Position numbers and translations under genes: made by a program | Notes under the pieces: model-generated | Seen by the model: only the letters and a program-made list of their open reading frames with translations | Told to the model about the DNA's origin: nothing | The model's database searches: none | NCBI GenBank assembly: GCA_011526565.1 | Contig: WYBL01000026.1 | Coordinates: 229,928-293,927, forward strand | Direction: 5' to 3' | Source of the DNA: Acidobacteriota bacterium | GTDB lineage: Bacteria; Acidobacteriota; Vicinamibacteria; Fen-336 | DNA length: 64,000 nt | Shown here: positions 1 through 8,293 of the stretch, in pieces | Layout: each line of letters starts with the position of its first letter | Numbering within the stretch: position 1 is the first letter of the stretch

Positions 1-624
1 TTTCACGACACCGCGGCCCGCTTCCGCCAGCTCGAGAGCGTCGTCGCGACGGACCCGGCGGGCCGCGCCGGGGAGGCCTCGCGCGAGCTCGACGCGCTGC
101 GCGCGCGCCGCGGGTACGCGACCTTGCTTGCCGGCGGGCTACCGGCGCGCATCGTCCACAACGACGCCAAGCTCGACAACGTGCTGCTCGACGCCGTGAG
201 CGGCGAGGCGCTGGCCGTGATCGACCTCGACACGGTGATGCCCGGCCTCGCGGCCTGGGACTTCGGCGACCTCGTGCGCTCGGGCGCGGCGGTGGCGGCC
301 GAGGACGACCCCGACCCGTCGCACGTCGGCCTCGACCTCGGGCGCTTCGACGCGCTCGCCGGCGGCTGGATCGCCGGCGCGGGCCCCGTGCTGACCGCGG
401 ACGAGGCCGCGTCGCTGGTGACCGGCGCGCTCGTCATCACCTGCGAGCAGGCGGTGCGCTTCGCGACCGACTTCGTGGCCGGCGACGTGTACTACAAGGT
501 GGCGAGGCCGAATCACAATCTCGACCGCGCCCGCACCCAGCTCGCGCTGCTCGCGGCTCTCGAGCGCGTTCAGGACGAGCTGCGCCGGCGCTGCACCGCC
601 TGCTTCCCGGAGACCCGCTCCTGA
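1..624 (+). CDS. NahK-like sugar kinase (APH-fold phosphotransferase), 5' end cut by window
   Basis: The reading frame is open from base 1 to the TGA at 622-624, so the N-terminal part of the protein lies outside the window and 207 residues remain. The visible part holds the aminoglycoside-phosphotransferase-fold catalytic loop 'VHNDAKLDNVLLD' followed by the metal-binding 'VIDLDTVMPG', a pairing typical of N-acetylhexosamine 1-kinase (NahK) and its relatives. Those enzymes phosphorylate the anomeric carbon of GlcNAc or GalNAc with ATP in the cytoplasm. The stop overlaps the ATG of the symporter by one base, and a GH109-type glycosidase follows, so an amino-sugar substrate is likely. Substrate choice within the APH family is inferred from motif and neighbours only; other small-sugar or amino-alcohol kinases share the fold. 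Confidence 0.8.
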   Translation, partial: FHDTAARFRQLESVVATDPAGRAGEASRELDALRARRGYATLLAGGLPARIVHNDAKLDNVLLDAVSGEALAVIDLDTVMPGLAAWDFGDLVRSGAAVAAEDDPDPSHVGLDLGRFDALAGGWIAGAGPVLTADEAASLVTGALVITCEQAVRFATDFVAGDVYYKVARPNHNLDRARTQLALLAALERVQDELRRRCTACFPETRS

Positions 625-2108
625 TGCGCCTCTCGCTCGTCGACGGCTCGATCGTCGCCCTCTACCTGCTCGCCACGCTGGCCGCCGGCCTGCTGGTCCG
701 GCGCTACGTGTCGAAGGTCGAGGACTTCCTGGTCGCCGGCCGCCAGATGGACGTGCACCTCGGGATCGCCTCGCTGGCCGCGACCGAGTTCGGCATCGTC
801 ACCTGCGTCTACGCCGCCCAGAACGGCTTCCGCTACGGCTTCGCCGGCGCCACCCCCGGCATCCTGATGGCGCTCGCGATGCTGGTCGTCGGCTACACCG
901 GCTTCGGCATCCGGCCGCTGCGCGAGGCCGGCGTGATGACGCTGCCCGAGCTGTTCGAGCACCGCTTCGGGCCGCGGGTGCGCTGGGCGTCGGGCGTCGT
1001 GATCGTGCTGGGCGGCCTGCTCAACATGGGCGTGTTCCTGCGCACCGGGGGCGAGTTCCTGGTCGAAGTCGCGGGCCTCGGCGCCGCCGACCCGGGCTCC
1101 TTCTTCTCGACCCACCGGCTCGAGATCGTGATGACCGTGCTGCTCGCGATCGTCGTGCTCTACACCGCGCTGGGCGGCATGCTCTCGGTGCTGGTCACCG
1201 ACTTCGTGCAGTTCGTCGTGATGAGCGGGGGACTGCTGGCGGTCAGCCTCCTCCTGCTCGCCCAGGTCGGCTGGGGCGCGCTGGTCGACGCCGTCGAGGT
1301 CCATCGCGGCGCCGCCGGCTTCGACCCGCTGGCCCACCCGGAGATGGGCTGGCCCTACGTGCTGTTCAACGCCTGCCTCAACCTGGCGACCGTGCTCACC
1401 TGGCAGACCGCGATCCAGCGCGTGATGTCGGCCCGCGACGCGCGCACGGGCCAGCAGGTGTACGTGCGCAGCGCGTTCTTCTTCGTCGCCCGCTTCCTGG
1501 TGCCGGGCCTGTGGGGGATCGCCGCGCTGGCGGCGCTCGGACCCGAGGCCGACTCGCTGCGGGCGATGCCGCAGTGGCTCGGCGCCTTCCTGCCCGTGGG
1601 CCTGCTCGGGCTGCTGCTGGCGGCGATGCTGGCCGCCGACATGTCGACCGACTCGAGCTACATGCTGAGCTGGGCCAGCGTCATCTACAACGACCTGCTC
1701 GGCCCCTGGCGCCGCGGCTGGAGCGAGCGCAAGGGCCTGCTGTGGAACCGCGCGCTGGTGGCGGCGATCGGCGCCTTCCTGCTCTTCTACGGGCTGTGGT
1801 ACCCGCTGAAGGGCGACCTCTGGACCTACCTCGGCGTGACCGGCACCATCTACCTCGCCAGCATGTCCACGCTGCTGCTCGCCTGCTGCTACTGGCCGCG
1901 CGCCAACGACTGGGGCGCGGCCGCGGCCATCGTGCTGGGCGCCGCGATCCCCGTCGCGTGGCTGGTGGTCGAGCAGTTGCCCGCGACGGGGGAGTGGGCA
2001 CGGGCCCACGTCGGACCCTACTGGTCGGGGCTCGCGGCCTACGCGGGCAGCGCGCTCGGCATGGTCTTCGGCTCGCTGGTCAAGCCGGCCCCGGGGAGCG
2101 TGCGATGA
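624..2108 (+). CDS. Sodium:solute symporter (SSS family)
   Basis: This 494-residue protein is hydrophobic throughout, with roughly 13 predicted membrane segments. It has the SSS-type beginning: a first helix, then 'RYVSKVEDFLVAGRQM', matching the family's usual 'D(F/Y)xxAGR' signature. It would import a sugar or related solute with Na+ across the inner membrane. The ATG at 624 overlaps the upstream kinase stop, and its own stop overlaps the start of a 58-residue membrane peptide, so the genes are probably translationally coupled. Kinase before it and GH109-like enzyme after it suggest N-acetylhexosamine as cargo, an inference. Length is usual for the family and no damage is seen. Confidence 0.9.
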   Translation: MRLSLVDGSIVALYLLATLAAGLLVRRYVSKVEDFLVAGRQMDVHLGIASLAATEFGIVTCVYAAQNGFRYGFAGATPGILMALAMLVVGYTGFGIRPLREAGVMTLPELFEHRFGPRVRWASGVVIVLGGLLNMGVFLRTGGEFLVEVAGLGAADPGSFFSTHRLEIVMTVLLAIVVLYTALGGMLSVLVTDFVQFVVMSGGLLAVSLLLLAQVGWGALVDAVEVHRGAAGFDPLAHPEMGWPYVLFNACLNLATVLTWQTAIQRVMSARDARTGQQVYVRSAFFFVARFLVPGLWGIAALAALGPEADSLRAMPQWLGAFLPVGLLGLLLAAMLAADMSTDSSYMLSWASVIYNDLLGPWRRGWSERKGLLWNRALVAAIGAFLLFYGLWYPLKGDLWTYLGVTGTIYLASMSTLLLACCYWPRANDWGAAAAIVLGAAIPVAWLVVEQLPATGEWARAHVGPYWSGLAAYAGSALGMVFGSLVKPAPGSVR

Positions 2109-2281
2109 GCGAGCTCTTCGCCGGCCACCCGTTCTGGGCGCTGCTCGTCGCGGCCTGCCTGCTCTGGTACTCGACCATCACCCTCGCCGTCGCCTGGCGC
2201 GGCATCGCCGACATCCGCCGCATGCTCCGCGATCTGCGTCCGCCCGCCCACGAACCTTCGTCGAAGGAGCCTCGTCCATGA
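2105..2281 (+). CDS. 58-residue single-helix membrane peptide next to symporter
   Basis: The ATG at 2105 overlaps the symporter stop (ATGA), and the TGA at 2279-2281 overlaps the ATG of the next gene, so this short frame fits exactly into the operon. The peptide has one hydrophobic stretch (about residues 10-30, 'WALLVAACLLWYSTITLAVA'), then a basic segment containing RRM and a proline-rich tail. This predicts one membrane helix with a cytoplasmic basic tail. Small one-helix partners are known for several SSS and related transporters, which suggests an accessory role. I do not recognise a named family, and the function is inferred from position and topology. Confidence 0.7.
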   Translation: MSELFAGHPFWALLVAACLLWYSTITLAVAWRGIADIRRMLRDLRPPAHEPSSKEPRP

Positions 2282-3642
2282 GTGACCACACGAAGCCCGT
2301 CTCCCGGCGCGACCTGCTCGTCGCGGCCGGCAGCGCCACCGCCGGCCTGGCTCTCGCCGGCGCGTCTTCCGGCCAGCAGGCGGCCGCGGCGCCGGTCGAG
2401 CGCCCGGCGACCGGCCACGCCACCATGATCGGCGTGCCCTTCGAGAGAAGGGACGTCGTGCGCGTCGGCCTGATCGGCTGCGGCGGGCGCGGGATGAGCC
2501 TGCTCGACGACCTGCTGGGCATTCCCGGCGTCGAGGTGAACGCGGTGTGCGACGTGGTCGCGTCGAAGGTGACCGCCGCCCAGGCCCGGGTCACGCGCAA
2601 GGGGAGGCCACGCCCCGTGGGCTTCACGAACGGCGAGCGCGACTTCGAGAGCCTGTGCCGGCGCGACGACCTCGACCTCGTCTACGTCGCGACGCCCTGG
2701 AACTGGCACGTCCCGATGTCCGTGGCGGCGATGGAGAACGGCAAGCACGTCGGCGTCGAGGTGCCTGCGGCGAACACGCTCGAGGAGTGCTGGACGCTGG
2801 TCGAGACCTCCGAGCGCACCCGCCGCCACTGCGTGATCCTGGAGAACTGCTGCTACGGCTACGCCGAGCTGGCCGTGCTGCGCATGGTGCGCGAGGGCCT
2901 GCTCGGCGAGGTGCTGCACGCGGAGGCCGCCTACAACCACGACCTGCGCGAGATCCTGTTCTCGAACGAGGGCGAGGGCCTGTGGCGGCGCTTCGAGCAC
3001 CTGGGCCGCGACGGCAACCTGTACCCGACCCACGGCCTCGGGCCCGTCGCCCGCTGCATGGACGTCAACCGCGGCGACCGCTTCGCGCGGCTCGTCTCGA
3101 TGAGCTCGCCCGAGCGCGGCCTCAGCGAGTGGCGCAGGCGGCACGTGCCGAAGGGCGACCCGAAGTGGAACGAGAGCTACCGCTGCGGCGACGTCAACAC
3201 CAGCCTGATCCGCACCGCGCGCGGGAAGACGATCGTGCTGCAGCACACCGTGGCCACGCCGCACCCCTACGACCGCATCAACCTGGTCTCGGGCACGAAG
3301 GGCATCTTCCGCGGCTACCCCGACCGGCTCTACGTCGACGGCCAGCCGGGCGGCGAGCGCTGGGCGAAGTTCGAGAAGAAGCTGCGCAAGCGCTGGGAAC
3401 ACCCGCTGTGGACGCAACTCGGCAAGCTGGCCCGCAAGAGCGGCCACGGCGGCATGGACTACGTGATGGCCTGGCGGCTGGTGCAGACGATGCGCGAAGG
3501 GCTGGTGCCCGACATGGACGTCTACGACGCGGCGGCCTGGAGCGCGCCCGCTCCGCTGTCGGAAGCGTCGGTCGCGCAGGGCGGCATGCCGGTCGAGTTC
3601 CCGGACTTCACCCGGGGTCGCTGGGAACAGCCGCGCGCCTGA
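2278..3642 (+). CDS. GH109-type NAD-dependent glycosidase (Gfo/Idh/MocA fold), Tat-exported
   Basis: The 454-residue protein begins with a Tat signal (R10-R11 in 'SRRDLL', then an Ala-rich hydrophobic stretch to about residue 38), so it is probably exported folded with its cofactor. The Rossmann domain starts at 'VGLIGCGGRG' (64-71 region). The middle matches glycoside hydrolase family 109: 'TPWNWHVPMSVAAMENGKH', 'EVPAANTLEE', 'ENCCYGYAELAVL' and 'YPTHGLGPVARCMDVNRGD'. GH109 enzymes use bound NAD+ in a redox-assisted mechanism to remove alpha-linked GalNAc. With the upstream symporter and NahK-like kinase this gives release, uptake and phosphorylation of an amino sugar. Plain Gfo/Idh/MocA dehydrogenase is the fallback, but the GH109 motifs are strong. 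Confidence 0.88.
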   Translation: MSDHTKPVSRRDLLVAAGSATAGLALAGASSGQQAAAAPVERPATGHATMIGVPFERRDVVRVGLIGCGGRGMSLLDDLLGIPGVEVNAVCDVVASKVTAAQARVTRKGRPRPVGFTNGERDFESLCRRDDLDLVYVATPWNWHVPMSVAAMENGKHVGVEVPAANTLEECWTLVETSERTRRHCVILENCCYGYAELAVLRMVREGLLGEVLHAEAAYNHDLREILFSNEGEGLWRRFEHLGRDGNLYPTHGLGPVARCMDVNRGDRFARLVSMSSPERGLSEWRRRHVPKGDPKWNESYRCGDVNTSLIRTARGKTIVLQHTVATPHPYDRINLVSGTKGIFRGYPDRLYVDGQPGGERWAKFEKKLRKRWEHPLWTQLGKLARKSGHGGMDYVMAWRLVQTMREGLVPDMDVYDAAAWSAPAPLSEASVAQGGMPVEFPDFTRGRWEQPRA

Positions 3643-3756
3643 CCCGCGCGGAGTCTCCCGACAGTCGGAGAGGGCGCCTCCGGACATTGGGCCGTGCTAT
3701 CGTCTCGATCGCTCCAGTCAATCAGTGTGCCGTTTCGCAGGAGGAGAGAGGCGCTC

Positions 3757-4620
3757 ATGCTCCATCGAGTGGTTCGGTTCGTCGTGCTCGCGATGGCGGT
3801 CGCGAGCGCGTTCCCGGTCTCGGCCCAGGAGGCGGACCGCATCGCCTGGAAGTTCGGCCCCACGACTGTGGACCTCGGCCGCGACACGGCACAGGTGGCA
3901 CTGCCCGAGGGCTACCGCTTCGCCAACGCCGAAGACACGCGCCGGCTGATGAAGGCGCTGGGCAACACCGTCGACGACAGCGAAGTCGGCATGATCACGC
4001 CGCTCGCCGAAGACCAGGACTGGATCCTCGTGTTCGAGTACCACCCCGACGGCTACGTCAAGGACGACGACCGGAACGAGATCGACAAGGACGCGATCCT
4101 CGAGAGCTACAAGGAAGGCACCGAGGCCGCCAACGAGCAGCGCAAGAAGGCGGGCGTGCCCGGCCTCCACGTCACGGGCTGGTTCGAGGAGCCGCGCTAC
4201 GACGCGCGGACCCACAACCTCGTGTGGGCGATGAAGGCGCGGAGCGACGACGGCAGCGAGGTCGTCAACTACAACGTGCGGCTGCTCGGGCGTGAGGGCT
4301 TCATGTCGGTGACGCTGGTCGACGAGCCCGGCCGGCTGGCCCAGTCGAAGCCCGAGGTGGAGAAGCTGCTGGCCGACTTCAGCTACAAGACCGGCAAGTC
4401 GTACGCCGAGTTCGTGCCGGGTGACAAGGTCGCGAAGTACGGGCTGGTCGCCCTCGTGGCGGGCGGCGCGGGCGCGGCCGCGTCGAAGCTCGGCCTGTTC
4501 GCCGTGATCGCCAAGTTCTTCGGCAAGCTGGGCAAGGCGGCCGTGCTGCTGGTCGTCGGCGCGATCGCCGGGATCCGGCGCCTGTTCCAGGCGATGACGG
4601 GCAGCCAGCGCAGCGCCTGA
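3757..4620 (+). CDS. DUF2167-like membrane-anchored protein
   Basis: I chose the ATG at 3757 because a strong ribosome site (GGAGGAGAG, about 3740-3748) precedes it and a signal peptide follows ('VVLAMAVASAFPVSAQE'). The 287-residue product has an exported, acidic, soluble region (about 25-225) with motifs such as 'WILVFEYHPDGYVKDDD' and 'VVNYNVRLLGREG', which I associate with the DUF2167 family. It ends in a hydrophobic C-terminal membrane segment (about 228-275) and a basic tail. The family has no established biochemical role. The downstream gene, nine bases away, is also a membrane protein and may be cotranscribed. The family assignment is from memory of motif and architecture. Confidence 0.75.
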   Translation: MLHRVVRFVVLAMAVASAFPVSAQEADRIAWKFGPTTVDLGRDTAQVALPEGYRFANAEDTRRLMKALGNTVDDSEVGMITPLAEDQDWILVFEYHPDGYVKDDDRNEIDKDAILESYKEGTEAANEQRKKAGVPGLHVTGWFEEPRYDARTHNLVWAMKARSDDGSEVVNYNVRLLGREGFMSVTLVDEPGRLAQSKPEVEKLLADFSYKTGKSYAEFVPGDKVAKYGLVALVAGGAGAAASKLGLFAVIAKFFGKLGKAAVLLVVGAIAGIRRLFQAMTGSQRSA

Positions 4621-4629
4621 CCTCCGCGC

Positions 4630-5754
4630 TTGGTCGCGCTGCTCCACGAGCTGTTCCCCTGGGCGCTCGCCTTCTTCGTCCTCAACTCGTTCGCGCTGGT
4701 CGGGGCGAGGCGGCGCCTGCTCGTGTCCTGGAACGGCGAGCCGCACCGGCTCGAACGGCGCAGCCTCGCCGCGCCGGGCCTGTGGCCCGCCTGCGAGGCG
4801 ATCGCGCCGTTCGAGCCGCGGCTGTGGCTGACCGCGACGGGGCTGATCGTTCCCCGCGGCGGCGGCCTCGCGCCGCCCGACGCGGACGAGCTCGTCGAGA
4901 TCCCCTGGGCGCGGCTCGCCGACGCCCGGGCCGAGGGCTCGCGCGTGAAGTCCGACGCCGGGGAAGTGCTGCGCGCCCCGACGCCGGAGGCCGCCGCGGC
5001 GCTCGCGGCCCGGGTGCGCGGGTGGGCTCGCGCCGCGAGCGGGGCCGAGCGGATGGCGGATCTCGAGGCGTGGCTGCGGGACCGGCTGCGCGTGGACCTC
5101 GTGCGCGAGCGGCGCCGCCGCCAGCGGGAGCGGCTCGGCCCGCTGCGGCTTTCGTCCACGATCGCCTTCGCTTCCGGGTTCGTGGCGCTGCCCGCGTCGC
5201 TCTACCTGCCGGAGCAGCCCGGGGCCCTGGCGCTCGGGGCGTTTGCCGTCGCGCTCCTCGCGGCGCTCGCGGCAGCGGTCCTCGCCGCGCGGATGCTCGC
5301 CGCCGTGGGTCTCGAGCGGGCGTCGATCCGGCGCGCGCTCGAGCCGCTCCTCTTCTACCCGCCGCTCGCCGCCCACGCGCCGAGCTTCGCCGCCCGCCAC
5401 CTGTACGCCGACTTCGCTCCGCTCGCGGTGGTCGCCGCCCTCGCTGGCCCCGATGACGTGCGCCGCGTCGCGGCCGAGGAGTGGCTGGAGATCGAGGAGG
5501 GCCTCGCCGGCACGGACCCCGCACGGCTCGGCGACTACTGGCGCGTGCGGCGCGAAGCGCTGACTGCATGGCTGCGCTCGGTCGGGCTCGGCGAGGGCGA
5601 CGCCCTGCTGACTCGCGAGCGCCAGGACCCGCTCGCGGTCGTCTACTGCCCGGCCTGCGGCGCCGAGTATCGGCGCGCCCTGGGTCGCTGCGGCGACTGC
5701 GACGTGGCCCTGCGCGGCTGGGGGCCGGCGACCGAGTCCGCCCCGGTGCGCTGA
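4630..5754 (+). CDS. Membrane protein with C-terminal zinc ribbon, unknown function
   Basis: The frame opens at a TTG (4630) nine bases after the previous stop; no ATG gives a sensible full-length product, so the start is uncertain. The 374-residue protein has a first hydrophobic segment at about residues 5-25, a cytoplasmic-looking stretch rich in Arg and Ala, a central pair of hydrophobic helices (about 175-218) and a soluble C-terminal half. Near the end two knuckles, CPAC (340-343) and CGDC (354-357), form a short zinc-ribbon motif. I do not recognise the family. Spacing suggests an operon with the preceding membrane-anchored gene. Confidence 0.65.
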   Translation: MVALLHELFPWALAFFVLNSFALVGARRRLLVSWNGEPHRLERRSLAAPGLWPACEAIAPFEPRLWLTATGLIVPRGGGLAPPDADELVEIPWARLADARAEGSRVKSDAGEVLRAPTPEAAAALAARVRGWARAASGAERMADLEAWLRDRLRVDLVRERRRRQRERLGPLRLSSTIAFASGFVALPASLYLPEQPGALALGAFAVALLAALAAAVLAARMLAAVGLERASIRRALEPLLFYPPLAAHAPSFAARHLYADFAPLAVVAALAGPDDVRRVAAEEWLEIEEGLAGTDPARLGDYWRVRREALTAWLRSVGLGEGDALLTRERQDPLAVVYCPACGAEYRRALGRCGDCDVALRGWGPATESAPVR

Positions 5755-5994
5755 GGACCGCGGTCGCCCTCCCGGGCCGCGTCCTTCAACCTTCCGCCCG
5801 GTCACCCGGTCCAAGAGACCGGAACCTGGAGCGCGAGATGACCCGGCTGGGCGAGGGCGACACCGAGATCGGCGAGATGGCCTCACCCCACAGCGGGTGC
5901 CTGGCCGTGCTGGTGCTGGCGGCGGCCCTGGTGACGGAGATCGCCCTCGTGACCGGGCCGTTCCTGTTCGGACCGAAGGCGTCCGCGCCGGCCC

Positions 5995-6871
5995 TCAGCT
6001 CCAGCGCCGGAAGAACAGCGCCTGCGGGTGGATCGCCGCCGTGCGCTGTTCCAGCTCCGCCATCTGCGCCGGGCTCAGCGGGTTGAAGGCGCGGGCCAGC
6101 GCCACGTTCTCCTCGAGCTGGGCGATCGTGTCGCAGCCGACGATGACGGTGCTGACCGGCAGCGAGAGCACGTAGCGCAGCGCCTCCGACATCACGATCG
6201 TGCCCGGCGCGGTGCCGGCCTGCGGCGGGCCGCCCGGCGCAGGCGGCGCGAAGGACTTCAGGATCCGGCCGCGGGCGGGGATCTTCATGCCGATGATCGC
6301 CATCTCGCGCTCGACCGCCAGCGGCAGCAGCTTCTGACGGAAGCTCAGGTGGTGGACGTCCGCCGCCTTTCGCGAAGATCTGGTCGACCTGCTCCGGCAC
6401 CGAGAGGTTGTGGACCTGCCACAGGTCGAGGTGATCCGTGTCGAGCAGCTTCAGCGACTCCTCGAGCAGCTTCAGCGAGCCGTCGCGGGTGCGGTCGTGG
6501 GTCTTGGAGGCGAGGAACGCCTCGCCGCGCCGGCGCTTCATGACCTCGCCGATGTAGCGCTGGCTCCAGCGCGCGTCGCCGCCGTAGCGGGCGGCGGTGT
6601 CGATGTAGTTGACCCCGAGGTCCAGCGCGCGCTCGACGAGCGGCACCGCGACGTGGGCGTTGTCGGGCTGTTCGATCGCGGCCTGGCCGCCGAGCGAGAA
6701 CAGGCCCACCTGGAACCCGGTGCGGCCCAGGTTGCGCATCGGCATCGCCGCCGCCGTGCGCGCGTTGGAGGGCAGCGGCGGCAGGCCCGCCGCCAGGCTG
6801 ACCGTGGCCCCGCCGACTCCGGCGGCGGCGCCGAGCTTGAGGAACTCGCGACGGTCGTTGCGCTGGCTCAT
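5995..6871 (-). pseudogene. Tat-exported aldo/keto reductase, broken by deletion and frameshift
   Basis: The gene starts at the ATG whose complement is 6869-6871. It encodes a Tat leader ('RREFLKLGAAAGVGG') and a typical aldo/keto reductase front: 'RNLGRTGFQVGLFSLGG', then 'NYIDTAARYGGDARWSQRYIG', 'LASKTHDR' and 'LDLWQVHNLSVPEQVD'. Right after 'FAKGGG' (about 6365-6372) the frame changes. The C-terminal part resumes in the next frame as 'HHLSFRQKLLPLAVERE', 'MAIIGMK' and 'VSTVIVGCD', ending at 5995. Relative to the family, about 50 residues between 'FAKGG' and 'LSFR' are missing. The deletion removes part of the barrel, so the product should be inactive. A collapse in assembly is the alternative. 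The upstream neighbour on the same strand ends 36 bases before it. Confidence 0.85.
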
Positions 6872-6907
6872 GGTGGCCTCCCGCTCGCGGATCCTACGCC
6901 TGTGCGG

Positions 6908-8092
6908 TCAGGGCCGCGAGCCGCCCCCGGACCCTGCGAACAGTTCGGCCAGCGCGTCGGTGAAGGGGGCGATGCCCCGCGCGTACGTCACGTTGGTGGC
7001 GACCGCCACGGCCACGCGGGTGCCGGGAACGAGTCGCAGCGAGGCCGTGCCGCCGACCGGAGAGCTGTCGCGCCCGACCGCGGCCGCGCCGCCGATCGTG
7101 TAGGCCTTCCAGCCGAGGCCGTACTCGTGGCGCGGGTTCTCGGCGCGGGCGATGCGCTCGTGAAGCCGGGCGATCGTCTCGGGGCGCGCCGCCCGGCCCG
7201 ACAGCACCGCGGCACCGAAGCGGGCGAGGTCGCCCGGCGTGGAGACGAGGCCGGCGGCTCCGGCGAAACACGCGTACTCCACCTCCTGCGCGTCTTCGAC
7301 CCCGAGCGTCGTGTCCCCGCTCATCCGCGGCCAGTAGAAGGCGGTCCGGTTCGGGACGTTCGCGCCGTCCAGTTCCGTCTCGCGCAGGTCGAGTGGAGCC
7401 AGCAACTCGTCGCGCAGCAACTCGGCGAACGGGCGGCCCGCGGCCGCTTCGGCGACCGCGCCCGCCAGCACGTAGTTCCACGCCGACCAGTCGAAGCCGG
7501 CGCCGGGCGGGTGCTTCAGCGGGTCGGTCGCGATCGCGGAGAGGCCCTCCGCGAGGTCCCGGCAGTTCCAGAGGCGGATGCCCTCGCCCTCGCCGCGGTG
7601 ACGGCGCACGCCGGAGACGTGGCCGAGGAGCTGGCGCGTCGAGACCGCGGCCAGCGGGCCGGAGGCGAGGGCCGGGACCACGGGGCCGATCGGCGCGTCG
7701 AGGTCGAGCGCGCCGCGCTCCGCGAGCCGGCCCAGCAGCACCGAGGTCAGCGTCTCGCTCACGGCGCCGATCCGCAGCCGCGTCTCGGGCGTCATCGGCA
7801 GGCGCCGCTCGAGGTTGGCCCAGCCCACGGCCTCGCGCCAGACGAGGCGGCCGTCGACGGCCACGGCCGCGGAGGCGCCCGGCAGGTTGTCCCCCGTGAC
7901 GAGCCCCCGCAGGCGCCTGCCGGCCTCGGCGACGCGGTCCGCCGGGGCCCCGGGCTCGGGGACGCTGGCGGCGGGCGGGGGAGTCGTGTGGACCGGCGCC
8001 GTCCGCATCACCCAGCCGGCGACGTGCAGCGCCGCCGCCACCCCGAGCCCGATCAGGCCCAGGACCAGCAGGATCTTGTTCCTCAAGTTCAT
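6908..8092 (-). CDS. Beta-lactamase-fold serine hydrolase homologue with lost catalytic residues
   Basis: The start is the ATG at 8092 on the minus strand, preceded by a G-rich ribosome site and followed by a signal anchor ('ILLVLGLIGLGVAAALHVAGW'). The 394-residue product aligns with class C beta-lactamase-like esterases and peptidases: 'LPGASAAVAVDGRLVWREAVGWANLE', given here only by its outer motifs 'LPGASAAV' and 'AVGWANLE', then 'TRLRIGAVSE', 'LGHVSGVR', 'WNYVLAGAVAE', 'GLVSTPGDLARF' and 'GLGWKAYTIGG'. The usual SxxK reads A-V-S-E here, so both nucleophile and general base are replaced. The usual YxN is W-S-A, and the third H/KxG motif is not evident near the C-terminus. It is therefore probably a non-enzymatic binding protein or a decayed enzyme, in an operon with the broken reductase. 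Confidence 0.82.
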   Translation of the reverse strand: MNLRNKILLVLGLIGLGVAAALHVAGWVMRTAPVHTTPPPAASVPEPGAPADRVAEAGRRLRGLVTGDNLPGASAAVAVDGRLVWREAVGWANLERRLPMTPETRLRIGAVSETLTSVLLGRLAERGALDLDAPIGPVVPALASGPLAAVSTRQLLGHVSGVRRHRGEGEGIRLWNCRDLAEGLSAIATDPLKHPPGAGFDWSAWNYVLAGAVAEAAAGRPFAELLRDELLAPLDLRETELDGANVPNRTAFYWPRMSGDTTLGVEDAQEVEYACFAGAAGLVSTPGDLARFGAAVLSGRAARPETIARLHERIARAENPRHEYGLGWKAYTIGGAAAVGRDSSPVGGTASLRLVPGTRVAVAVATNVTYARGIAPFTDALAELFAGSGGGSRP

Positions 8093-8251
8093 CCCCTCCC
8101 CTCCATTGTCGACCGCGCCCCACGATGGGCGCGAGCGGCGGCGCAGACCTGACGGCGCCCTGAGGAGCGGTGCCCGTGACGGCCCTCTCACAATCCGCTC
8201 AGATGCCGGCCGCGGCCGAAAAGCCTTGCAACCGCGCCCGCGCCGGCGCGA

Positions 8252-8267
8252 GACTCTCCCGAGAGTC
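8252..8267. promoter_or_regulatory. 16-bp palindrome upstream of wHTH-FHA gene
   Basis: GACTCTC and GAGAGTC form perfect 7-bp arms around a 2-bp centre, ending 26 bases before the GTG start of the winged-helix/FHA gene. A second, weaker hairpin (GCGCCC / GGGCGC, 8115-8132) lies nearer the divergent serine-hydrolase homologue. The position in the divergent intergenic space suits an operator for the adjacent regulator. Binding is inferred. Confidence 0.4.
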
Positions 8268-8293
8268 CAACGGCCTGGAGGTCCGAAGCGGCC

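Noticed and set aside
570..2009. Long minus-strand open frame opposite the symporter
   Set aside because: No recognisable domain; composition is that of a GC-rich shadow frame, and the symporter on the plus strand is unmistakable.
5839..6086. 82-codon plus-strand frame with one hydrophobic segment downstream of the zinc-ribbon membrane protein
   Set aside because: It might encode a small membrane protein, but it runs 92 bases into the reductase relic, its second half is low complexity and only a weak ribosome site precedes it. The first half alone cannot be supported.
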